64,000 bases of DNA, taken from the NCBI GenBank assembly GCA_029561955.1, contig JAKQWO010000021.1:21777-85776 (forward strand). Reading direction: 5' to 3'. Below are positions 25,528 to 33,552 of the stretch, in pieces (position 1 is the stretch's first letter; every line of letters begins with the position of its first letter). The translations under genes and the position numbers were made by a program. Origin of the DNA: Candidatus Cloacimonadota bacterium. Its GTDB lineage: Bacteria > Cloacimonadota > Cloacimonadia > Cloacimonadales > Cloacimonadaceae. The notes under the pieces were generated by a model. That model was not told the origin of the DNA, searched no databases, and saw only the letters and a list, made by a program, of their open reading frames with translations.

Positions 25528-25624
25528 CTTCGTCCCTACTTAGCCGCCCGGTGATTACTCGGTGCCTCCCGGGAAAATCCCGAGTATCACCGTGGCATCG
25601 CCCTGCGGGTAAGTAAGGAAGAAG
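25528..25624. repeat. Palindromic intergenic repeat, copy B
   Basis: It matches the reverse complement of copy A: TAGCCGCCCGGTGATTACTC, the centre CTCCCGGGAAAATCCCGAG, and right arm GGGTAAGTAAGGAAG. The left outer arm is diverged. As at copy A, a GGTTGAG-(C/T)TTTTTGCCTC motif (25504-25519) lies just to the left. The rest of the gap 25319-25775 holds REP hairpins and no gene. Confidence 0.85.
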
Positions 25625-25630
25625 GTAGCC

Positions 25631-25767
25631 GGCGGTTGCCATACCGCCGCCAGCAGGCGCAGCCTGATTTCCTAGCCAGCTCCAAAACTAACCATTTCCG
25701 CACAACCTGCGCACCAAAGAGAGCTGCTTCGCCGCATTTGAAGGCCTGGTCGGTCCGGCGACCGACC
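25631..25767. repeat. REP-like hairpins downstream of the ABC operon
   Basis: Two hairpins are present: GGCGGT-tgccat-ACCGCC (25631-25648) and GGTCGGTCCGGCGACCGACC (25748-25767), an 8-bp perfect stem with a 4-base loop. The second is identical to 63836-63855. Its position 8 bp beyond the ATPase stop suggests it also protects or ends that transcript. Confidence 0.75.
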
Positions 25768-25775
25768 CCACAACC

Positions 25776-26444
25776 TTACTCTTCCTGAACTATCCGTCCA
25801 TCGTGGAGTTTGATAATCCTCTGGGCATAGCTTGCGTATTTATCGTCATGGGTGACCATTACGATAGTTCTACCTTCCGCATTCAAGTCCTGAAAGATCC
25901 TCATCACCTCTTCTCCATTGAGAGAATCGAGGTTCCCGGTGGGCTCGTCCGCCAGGATCAGCATGGGATCGGTGATAATGCACCTGGCGACCGCAACCCG
26001 CTGCTGCTGTCCACCCGAAAGTTGGTAAGGATAGTGGTTCTTACGGTTGCTTATCTCCAGCCTTTCCAACACCTTCTGAATCCTGTCTTTCCTCTGGGCG
26101 GGTGAAACTCCCATGTAAATCAAGGGCAGCTCTATATTCTCATAGACCGATAAAGAGTCGATCAGATTGAATTTTTGAAAGACAAAGCCGATCGTGTTTC
26201 TTCTGAGGCGGTCACGTTCAGTAATACTGAGGGACTCTGTCTGGGTTCCATTGAGAACGTAGCTTCCCTCGGTAGGCGTATCCATCAGGCCCAAGATATG
26301 GAGCAGGGTGGATTTTCCACATCCAGAAGGCCCCTTTACGGCAACAAAAGAGCCCTTTTCAATACTGAGATTCAGCCTGTCCAAGGCTGTCGTTTCGACT
26401 GTATCTGTGGTGTAAACTTTGCTAAGATCACTAATGGTTATCAT
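25776..26444 (-). CDS. ABC transporter ATPase, LolD/MacB type
   Basis: 222 residues from ATG 26444, which has AAGGAG six bases upstream; the earlier ATG at 26459 overlaps the permease stop and is less likely. Walker [10 protein letters not shown], the signature [14 protein letters not shown], Walker [14 protein letters not shown], and the H-loop TH are all intact. The TGNLD sequence is typical of the MacB/LolD/FtsE group that powers FtsX-type permeases. It is the third gene of an adaptor-permease-ATPase operon, 11 bp after the permease. Confidence 0.93.
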   Translation of the reverse strand: MITISDLSKVYTTDTVETTALDRLNLSIEKGSFVAVKGPSGCGKSTLLHILGLMDTPTEGSYVLNGTQTESLSITERDRLRRNTIGFVFQKFNLIDSLSVYENIELPLIYMGVSPAQRKDRIQKVLERLEISNRKNHYPYQLSGGQQQRVAVARCIITDPMLILADEPTGNLDSLNGEEVMRIFQDLNAEGRTIVMVTHDDKYASYAQRIIKLHDGRIVQEE

Positions 26445-26455
26445 GATATTCTCCT

Positions 26456-28846
26456 TCATTCAGATTGTAAGTATTTGATTGGATCGGCTTTCCAGGCCTT
26501 GCGACTGTTCAGATACAAGGGCAGGAAAACCACGATAAACAAAACTATCACGGACAGCGGCAATACCCACCACGGGTAGGCAACCGAGAGAGCAAACCTG
26601 GCGAAAAACAGCTTTGTCAGGTAATAGGAACCGATAAATCCGACCAAGCCCGCCACGCAAAACAGCCATATATAGCTCTTGAGCAGCAAGGCCAGTATAT
26701 GACGGAATTCCGCACCACAAGCCTTCCTGATGGCGATGTCCTTCAACTGCCGGTAAAACTGTTGTGCACTCACGGCATAGACGCCCATGATGCTCACCAC
26801 GCAGATGATGATGGCAAACAAGATGGTAAGCGTCACATAAACTCTGTCCGGCTGGTAAAAACGGCTGAACTCCTCAGCCACATCCAGCGAGCGGAACCCC
26901 AATACTCCATTGCTGCTGACGTCCTCGAACAGCTTATCAAGCTTGCTCCACACTTCATATTTCTGCCCCGGTTGATAGCTTATCTGGAAAAACTGAAGCT
27001 GCCCCGGATTGACCACATAGATCATAGGAATCATCTGGATATGTGCCGGGAAAAACCAGGCATCATTCGCCACCGCAGCGATTTCGAAGAATAGACCTTC
27101 TTCGCCGCCCAATGGCCTGATCGTCTTTCCCAAAGGTGAATCAGCTTGGGAATAACGCTCCACAAAGCTCTGGTTCACGACTACTGCGTTCATCTTATCA
27201 GCAGTGGGCAACGATCCGCTTAAAATCTTAACCTTTCGCTTGGTAAAGAAATCTGCGCTGGCTCCAACCATATACGCCATAATTTGCTGAGGACCTTTTG
27301 TGCTTCCCAATTCCAGGTAGGCTTCGAAAAAGCCAGAATTCATATCCAACCTATCGGTAACAACGCTGTAATTCGTAGCAGATTCAAGCGTTACTCCCGG
27401 GATTGCCCTGATCCTCTCCCGCAAGGCATTGCTTTCATAAAACATCGGATGCTCGATTCCTTCCAACGTAACATACTTGTATTGGAAAGTGTTATCTGCC
27501 TCAAAGCCAGGATCACGATTCAGGATCGAGGAGTAACCCACACCGATCACACCGGCAAGGGAAATAAACAGGAAACCGATCGCCAATTCGGCATACAAAA
27601 TAGCCTTAATCCCTACGGCACGCTTCTTGTGGCGCTCCTCTACTGTGCTCAGCATACCTCTGGAGAAGTGTCCCGCAGAGAGGAAGCCGGATATAAAGAC
27701 CACCAAAATCATGCCCAACACAGCAACTAATGTCTGGACAAGAGTGGGATTAGTGTAAAAGCCCACCAGATTGTAGAAAACCTTGGCTACCAAGAGATAC
27801 AACAAACCGCTCAGCAGTATTGCGATCAAGAAATAGCTGATATACTCGGTCAGCAATTGTGCGAAGATATTCTGCCGCAGTGCGCCAACTGACCTCCTGA
27901 CGGCAAACTCATCCCTGCGTTGCTGCCAGGATAGAGCTACGATGTTGATAAAATTGAAGATAGCCGCCAGCAGCATCAATGCTCCGATCACCATCACGGC
28001 ATTTACACTCATGAGATTCACGGTGGGCTGATCTTCTTCCAGCTTGCCCATAAAGTGAATCTTGCTTATCGGGTCAAGACTTACGGTCTTCCTGCCGCCA
28101 GGGTTGCTCAGCTCCGCATTGCTGGCTAACATCTTATTGATGGCTGCTTCAACCTTTGGGACGTCCTGGGGATTGGGAATTCTCACCCGGATATGCCCCG
28201 TCAACAGGTAATCATCCCCTTCGGTAATACTGGTGAGTGAGCTGGGAATCAGGGTATAAATATCGGATCGCAGATGCAGATTCTGGGGCAAATCCTCAAA
28301 TACACCTGAGATCACATAACGGGGTCTGTCTCTCACCATTATCTGCTTGCCGACCGGATTCTCATTCCCGAAGTACTTCTGCGAAAAGCTCTTGCTGATG
28401 ATCATGCTTGATTTGTCCACCAGCAACGAATCCCTGTTCCCATAGATAATGCGCATCTTATAGTGCTCAGGCAGATTGGCGGTAACCCTGCATTCGTCAT
28501 TGATGGCGATTCTCTTGCCATCGCACTTCAGGCTGATATCCAGAATGTTGTTGTGCATGATCACATGGTCTTTTATCTGCGGTAGCTCGCCTATGATCAT
28601 ACCGGCCGTCTGCAGATAAAACCCGCTTTCATGCACTTCGATGCCTTCAAAAGAATGGCTCAACCTCAGCCGATACCATTCGCTTTGATTGGAAACGGAT
28701 TTGTCGTGATTCCAGTAAAATAGGCAATAGGATAGAATCAGGGCACTTGCCACTAAGCTGAGCGCTAACCCGATGATAGCGATGCCAAGGCTTACCCTGT
28801 TCTTCCTGAACGTTTTCAACGCAAAAAGGACGTTTTTAAATAGCAT
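26456..28846 (-). CDS. FtsX/MacB-type ABC permease, duplicated form
   Basis: 796 residues with eight predicted membrane spans: one near the N-terminus (residues ~18-42), three around 280-400, one at ~425, and three near the C-terminus (~670-790). Two MacB-like periplasmic domains lie between, the architecture of Bacteroidota-type 'SalY' permeases with two FtsX repeats. RBS AAGGAG; the adaptor gene ends 10 bp upstream. Known relatives export peptides, lipids or antibiotics by mechanotransmission across the periplasm. Substrate not deducible. Confidence 0.9.
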   Translation of the reverse strand: MLFKNVLFALKTFRKNRVSLGIAIIGLALSLVASALILSYCLFYWNHDKSVSNQSEWYRLRLSHSFEGIEVHESGFYLQTAGMIIGELPQIKDHVIMHNNILDISLKCDGKRIAINDECRVTANLPEHYKMRIIYGNRDSLLVDKSSMIISKSFSQKYFGNENPVGKQIMVRDRPRYVISGVFEDLPQNLHLRSDIYTLIPSSLTSITEGDDYLLTGHIRVRIPNPQDVPKVEAAINKMLASNAELSNPGGRKTVSLDPISKIHFMGKLEEDQPTVNLMSVNAVMVIGALMLLAAIFNFINIVALSWQQRRDEFAVRRSVGALRQNIFAQLLTEYISYFLIAILLSGLLYLLVAKVFYNLVGFYTNPTLVQTLVAVLGMILVVFISGFLSAGHFSRGMLSTVEERHKKRAVGIKAILYAELAIGFLFISLAGVIGVGYSSILNRDPGFEADNTFQYKYVTLEGIEHPMFYESNALRERIRAIPGVTLESATNYSVVTDRLDMNSGFFEAYLELGSTKGPQQIMAYMVGASADFFTKRKVKILSGSLPTADKMNAVVVNQSFVERYSQADSPLGKTIRPLGGEEGLFFEIAAVANDAWFFPAHIQMIPMIYVVNPGQLQFFQISYQPGQKYEVWSKLDKLFEDVSSNGVLGFRSLDVAEEFSRFYQPDRVYVTLTILFAIIICVVSIMGVYAVSAQQFYRQLKDIAIRKACGAEFRHILALLLKSYIWLFCVAGLVGFIGSYYLTKLFFARFALSVAYPWWVLPLSVIVLFIVVFLPLYLNSRKAWKADPIKYLQSE

Positions 28847-28856
28847 AGCTCTCTCC

Positions 28857-30107
28857 TTATTTGATGATAATATAGTCTTTCTTTAGCCAATCCTTGTATG
28901 ATGAAGTGATCACCTTCTCACCCGCCTTCAAGCCGGATAAAACCTCTATATCGCGGATGTTCTTGAAGCCAAAGGTGACCTCCCTTCTGCTGGCTTTCTT
29001 TCCGGATTTGTCCAAAACAAAAACCCAACGCTCTGCACTGTCCACCAGATACTGTCCCTGTGGCAGAATGAGCGTATCCGCCCGCTTGTCAGATAGCAGC
29101 TCCACCGAGACAAATTGCCCCGACCTGAAGCTTTTGGGTATCTCACCCATCAGATTCACCTGGATGTAATCACCTGTAAGCTTGGGATTTATCCTGTCCA
29201 CCCTCAGTGAAATCTCCTCATTGCCCGCATAAAAACGGGCTTCTTGCCCAACATTGAGCCTCGGTAGATAAAACTGGCTCACCTGCGCCTGGATATAGTG
29301 AGCCGAAGTTGCCTCCAGAGAAGCCAAGGTCGTTCCTGTGGAGACGATCTGCCCTTGATTGACGTTCAGTTCGGTGATAACCCCATCAATCGGTGCTTTT
29401 ATCTCCAGATCATTCAGCTTGGCCCGAATCTGATCCAGGCCAAGGCGGATGGTATTGATGGACTGGCGCAACTGCTTGATCTGCTGGTCTCTAAACAACG
29501 AATCAGACACCGCCTCTTCCACTCTGGCACGATAGCTGAAACCTGCCAGCTCGTATTCCTCTTTTGAGGTCAGGTATTCTTCCTGGGAAATATGTTCATT
29601 CTGCCAGAGCAGTGTATTGGCGTTGTATGAACGCTCGGCCCGATTCAGTCTCTTCTTTGCTTCCTCTATCTGAAGCTGTTTCGTCAATCGACTCTGGTTG
29701 CCGGCAATGATCGCATTGTTCAGATTGTTGGTCTGCTCGGTGATGGCCGTCTCCTGCGAAAGCACATTCAGCCGCAGGTCATCATTGCTGAGCTTCAGGA
29801 TCACGTCACCTGCAGAAACACTATCTCCCACCGCATGATACAGCATTTCTACCTTGCCAGCGACAGATGCTTCAATCTGATACACGTGCACGGGAACCAC
29901 CTTCCCCTCAGCTTTGAAGCTCCCTTCCATGACGCCATGCTCCACAGCACTGACCTGTATGTCCTCAAGCTTGACCGTTGCCCTCTTGATCGATCGCAAA
30001 ACACAAAACCTGATGGATAAAAGCACTACAATTATGGCAGCAATGATAACGCCATACCTTGCTATCTTCTTTTTAATCGGGTGCTTTCTCTCGATTTCTC
30101 TGTCCAT
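28857..30107 (-). CDS. MacA/HlyD-type periplasmic adaptor protein
   Basis: 416 residues from ATG 30107 (GGAG seven bases upstream). One N-terminal membrane span (residues ~16-35), a biotinyl-lipoyl half (VHVYQIEASVAGKVEMLYHA, VGDSVSAGDVILKL), a coiled-coil hairpin at ~105-225, the second lipoyl half (IKAPIDGVITELNVNQGQIV), and a C-terminal beta-barrel region. It is the first gene of the operon with the FtsX permease and ATPase. A TolC-like outer-membrane factor would complete the pump but is not in the window. Confidence 0.92.
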   Translation of the reverse strand: MDREIERKHPIKKKIARYGVIIAAIIVVLLSIRFCVLRSIKRATVKLEDIQVSAVEHGVMEGSFKAEGKVVPVHVYQIEASVAGKVEMLYHAVGDSVSAGDVILKLSNDDLRLNVLSQETAITEQTNNLNNAIIAGNQSRLTKQLQIEEAKKRLNRAERSYNANTLLWQNEHISQEEYLTSKEEYELAGFSYRARVEEAVSDSLFRDQQIKQLRQSINTIRLGLDQIRAKLNDLEIKAPIDGVITELNVNQGQIVSTGTTLASLEATSAHYIQAQVSQFYLPRLNVGQEARFYAGNEEISLRVDRINPKLTGDYIQVNLMGEIPKSFRSGQFVSVELLSDKRADTLILPQGQYLVDSAERWVFVLDKSGKKASRREVTFGFKNIRDIEVLSGLKAGEKVITSSYKDWLKKDYIIIK

Positions 30108-30216
30108 TTTATACTCCATTATAGTCTTGTGCGTCTCTCAAGCTGGGGTAAACCACAGATTCGGACTGCATATTTGTTTAAAGCATTTATTGTTCCACTT
30201 TATCAATTATTCCCGT

Positions 30217-30348
30217 GTAGCCGGCACTCTGTACGGGCGGTCGCCGAACCGCCGCAGTACGGTCACTCGCCGAAGCGACCACAAAAACTGCAGCCTGCAC
30301 ATGAATCAAGCTGCGCTTGATGGCGGCGCTACAGCGAGCGCCGGCTAC
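30217..30348. repeat. Composite REP-like inverted repeat
   Basis: The outer arms GTAGCCGGC (30217-30225) and GCCGGCTAC (30340-30348) are perfect inverted repeats. Inside are two REP hairpins, GGCGGTCGCCGAACCGCC (30236-30253) and GGTCACTCGCCGAAGCGACC (30261-30280), and a CAAGC-TGC-GCTTG hairpin (30307-30319). It lies between two minus-strand transcription units. Confidence 0.75.
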
Positions 30349-30370
30349 AAGGTCGCTTGCCATAACGACC

Positions 30371-32821
30371 CTACCACACAAACCCAGTCCGGATCAACTT
30401 ACCCCCAAACAACTCCTCTTTCTCACAGCCCAGCAGCTCAGCCAGAATATCCCAGATGGACGGCCCTTCCAAGCCTTTTTGGATGTTCAAGCCCTGCTCA
30501 TCCCAGCTAAACTGCTCGATAATGCTTTTTAGCTCATAGGTTTTACTGCGCTCAGGTGTAGTCTTCTCCATCTGCCAGGTGTCCGTAGCGGCAAATCTTT
30601 CCACTGCAGCGATGGCCTGTGCTTTCAGCTCATCGGAAACATCGAAATGATAGACCTCCCCCTTGGGAAGCTTGGCTTTTGCTTCTAAAGGCTGTACCTT
30701 ATTGATCTTAAAGCCGGGTATCTTGTTGAGCCCCAGTGATTCAGTGATCAGCTCCCTCTGATACTGAGTATAAAAGGAGAGATCAAAATACTCATCCTCC
30801 CCTTGCACCCCAAGCGGTAAGGGCGGCGAAAGGCTCACCTTCGGACGCGGGCTGAAACCCCGTGTATACACGGTTTCCAGCTCTAATTTGGAGATGATCC
30901 GATACAGCATCCGCATCCAATCCAGATGTGAGATAAAGCGCAGCGCATCCAGCTTTTGATAGAATACCCGATACTTATACAGCGGTGCATGCAAAGAGGG
31001 TTGTTCTTTAGGCTTAAATTCAGCCATCTGAATCGCCTGCTTGAGCGGCTCCGCTCTTACGGTGTGCAGCTCTGCGTTGCAGATGCCACATTGGGTGCAA
31101 GTCTCACGGCAATCAGCCGTAGTTTCTGCCCTGAGTGCCTTGTCATACTCTCCTTTCAGCCACTCCCTACAAATGCCCAGATCGACAAAATCCCAAGGCA
31201 GAGCCTGCTCTTCATCTATCGCCCCCAACATCTCATCCTGATTGATGCCCAGAGCTTGCATCGCATCCTGCCAGGCACCAAAATCAAAAACCTCATGCCA
31301 GCCATCCAAGCGCGCCCCACGCTTCCAAGCCTCATAAATCAGCTCGCCGATACGCTCATCTCCTCTGGTGATCAGGGCTTCCAGGGTGGAGTTTTCGATG
31401 TCGTGATACTTGATCTTGATATTGCGGTTTCGGCTAAAGGCACTCTTGATGTGATTTGCCTTTTGAAAAAGCAACTCGGGGTCTTCAAAAGCGCAGCGTT
31501 CAAAGGGTGTAAACGGCTTGGGAACAAAGGGAGACAGGCTCACGTTGATCTGCATCCTGCCTTTGCTCAGGGAGTTGATGTATTTGATCAATTGGATGCT
31601 GGCCTCGATATCCTCCCAGGTCTCCGTGGGAAGCCCCAACATAAAGTAGAGCTTAATCCTCTGCCAGCCAAGTTGTTGTGCGATTCCAACTCCGCTGGTG
31701 ATGTCTGTTTCGGTGATGTTTTTGTTGATCACATCCCTGAGCCGTTGGGAACCCGCTTCCACGGCGATGGTCAGCCCTTCGCGTCCCAAGTCTTTGAGCA
31801 GGCCCACCAAGTCTTTATCCAAGCTGTCCACACGGAGCGAAGGCAGAGAAACGCTGGTCTTCGCCGCATCCAAAGAAGCAAGCAGCGCAAAGAGCAGCTC
31901 CTTGATGCAGGAGTAATCGCTGGAAGATAGCGACATCAATCCCGCTTCATCCCAACCGCTAAGTGCCACCTCTTCCAAGAGCTTAGCCAAGATGTCATCC
32001 GGATTTCGCTCCCGCACCGGCCGGTAGATATAGCCCGCCTGGCAAAAACGACAACCACGCGTACAGCCCCGCATGATCTCCGCCACATAGCGGTTGTGCG
32101 TAGCCAATTGCCAGGAAAGCAGTTGCGGTGTATGCAGCTTCTTATTAGTGTGGAAGCCAGTATACTTGCGTACCTTGATCTTGAAAGCGGGATCAGCACT
32201 CATCATAGCATCATGCACTGCAGGCACATAGCAGCCTTCAATCTGCGCCAAAGCCCGGATTCGCTCTGCCCTACCCGACACCGTAGCGATCACCTCTGCA
32301 ATCTCTAGGATACCCTCTTCTGCTTCCCCGATGAAAAATACGTCTACAAAAGGCTTTAGCGGCACCGGATTCACCGCACAAGGCCCACCCGCCATCACTA
32401 TCGGGTCACTCTCTCCTCTTTCATCCGCCAACACAGGTATCTGTGCTATGTCTATGAGCTCCAGCACGTTAGTGAAGGTGAGCTCACTTTGCAGAGTGAC
32501 GGCCAAGACGTCGAAGCACTTTACCGCCAGGGAGCTTTCCAGCGCAAACAGCGGGATTTCACGCTCTCTGAGGATGTCAATGAGGTCTATCCAAGGCAGA
32601 TAGACACGATCCGCCATCGCATCTTGGCTATCATTGAGGATGCTATAGAGGATTTTGAGCCCCAGATGCGAGACACCCAGCTCATAGACATCCGGAAAAG
32701 CCAGACAAAAGCGAGCCTGATACTGTTCCGGATCCCGCTTAGCCGCATTGATTTCGTTATCTATATAGCGGGAGGGTTTATTCACTAAAGGCAAAAACTT
32801 GCCGATATCTATATACTGCAC
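30371..32821 (-). CDS. B12-binding-like radical SAM protein fused to DUF2344 (TIGR03960/TIGR03936 type)
   Basis: 816 residues. Residues ~25-190 resemble a cobalamin-binding (Rossmann) domain. The radical SAM core has the cluster motif CTRGCRFCQAG near residue 255, followed by LSLSSSDYS and VEAGSQRLR. Residues ~600-816 are a DUF2344 domain (ALRFISHLDWMRMLYRII, TRGFSPRPKVSLSPPLPLG). Between them is a Cys cluster (ETCTQCGICN). The two halves are separate proteins in some bacteria. The start is GTG 32821, 12 bp after nrdG, without a strong ribosome binding site, so it is probably translationally coupled to the nrdDG operon. Reaction unknown. Confidence 0.88.
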   Translation of the reverse strand: MQYIDIGKFLPLVNKPSRYIDNEINAAKRDPEQYQARFCLAFPDVYELGVSHLGLKILYSILNDSQDAMADRVYLPWIDLIDILREREIPLFALESSLAVKCFDVLAVTLQSELTFTNVLELIDIAQIPVLADERGESDPIVMAGGPCAVNPVPLKPFVDVFFIGEAEEGILEIAEVIATVSGRAERIRALAQIEGCYVPAVHDAMMSADPAFKIKVRKYTGFHTNKKLHTPQLLSWQLATHNRYVAEIMRGCTRGCRFCQAGYIYRPVRERNPDDILAKLLEEVALSGWDEAGLMSLSSSDYSCIKELLFALLASLDAAKTSVSLPSLRVDSLDKDLVGLLKDLGREGLTIAVEAGSQRLRDVINKNITETDITSGVGIAQQLGWQRIKLYFMLGLPTETWEDIEASIQLIKYINSLSKGRMQINVSLSPFVPKPFTPFERCAFEDPELLFQKANHIKSAFSRNRNIKIKYHDIENSTLEALITRGDERIGELIYEAWKRGARLDGWHEVFDFGAWQDAMQALGINQDEMLGAIDEEQALPWDFVDLGICREWLKGEYDKALRAETTADCRETCTQCGICNAELHTVRAEPLKQAIQMAEFKPKEQPSLHAPLYKYRVFYQKLDALRFISHLDWMRMLYRIISKLELETVYTRGFSPRPKVSLSPPLPLGVQGEDEYFDLSFYTQYQRELITESLGLNKIPGFKINKVQPLEAKAKLPKGEVYHFDVSDELKAQAIAAVERFAATDTWQMEKTTPERSKTYELKSIIEQFSWDEQGLNIQKGLEGPSIWDILAELLGCEKEELFGGKLIRTGFVW

Positions 32822-32833
32822 GGCACCAAGGGG

Positions 32834-33550
32834 TTATAAGGTTCTCAGCCTAACCTTTATATCGTGTTTATCCGCCCAGTTTAAAAGGTGCTGACACTGC
32901 GGCAGCTCGTCCAAGTGAAGATGCTCGCCTCCTTCATAATTGGGTAAGCTCAGATCAGCCAAGGTCTTCTCATAGCGGCATTGCTGCAAGTAAAACCTAT
33001 CCCCCGGTTTGAGCGCCTCCTGTATGCCCTCAATATCCTCCCAGGTGAGCAGACTGTCAAAAAAGGTGGTGCGAAACTCATATTCCTTGCCGCTTCTGCG
33101 GATGGCATCCATGCTTTTTTGCAGGGAAGATGCCGGCACATCGCTTTGTGTGATAAGAAGATAGAGGTGCCAAGGAGCTTTGATATCCATCGCCCAATAA
33201 TCCACCAGATTCTCACTCACCAAGCGTTCGATCACCTCGGGATTTGAGCCATTGCTATCCATTTTCACCAAAAAACCCAGCTCCTTAATGCGTCTGACAA
33301 ACTCCGGCAAATTGGCATGTAAAGTTGGCTCTCCTCCCGTGATCACCACTGCCCCGAGCTTGCCGATGCGCCCTCTCAGGAAAGCGAGGACAGACTCCTC
33401 GGGAATGGTCTCTGTATAGCGTTCCGGCTCTACCAGCTCAGGATTGTGACAGTAGGGACAACGGAAGTTGCACCCCTGAGTAAAGACGATAGCTGCTAAC
33501 TGGCCTGGATAATCCAGCAGTGAAAACTTCTGGAATCCGCCAATTTTCAT
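32834..33550 (-). CDS. nrdG: Anaerobic ribonucleotide reductase activating enzyme
   Basis: A radical SAM enzyme that makes the glycyl radical in NrdD. 238 residues from ATG 33550. The longer frame upstream only overlaps nrdD in another frame. The cluster motif CNFRCPYCHNPE is at residues ~27-38; GGEPTL and the NrdG/PflA-like downstream sequence DIKAPW follow. The start codon lies 2 bp from the nrdD stop, so the two proteins are made together. The length is typical of the Thermotoga/Clostridium-type NrdG rather than the shorter E. coli form. Confidence 0.95.
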   Translation of the reverse strand: MKIGGFQKFSLLDYPGQLAAIVFTQGCNFRCPYCHNPELVEPERYTETIPEESVLAFLRGRIGKLGAVVITGGEPTLHANLPEFVRRIKELGFLVKMDSNGSNPEVIERLVSENLVDYWAMDIKAPWHLYLLITQSDVPASSLQKSMDAIRRSGKEYEFRTTFFDSLLTWEDIEGIQEALKPGDRFYLQQCRYEKTLADLSLPNYEGGEHLHLDELPQCQHLLNWADKHDIKVRLRTL

Positions 33551-33552
33551 GA

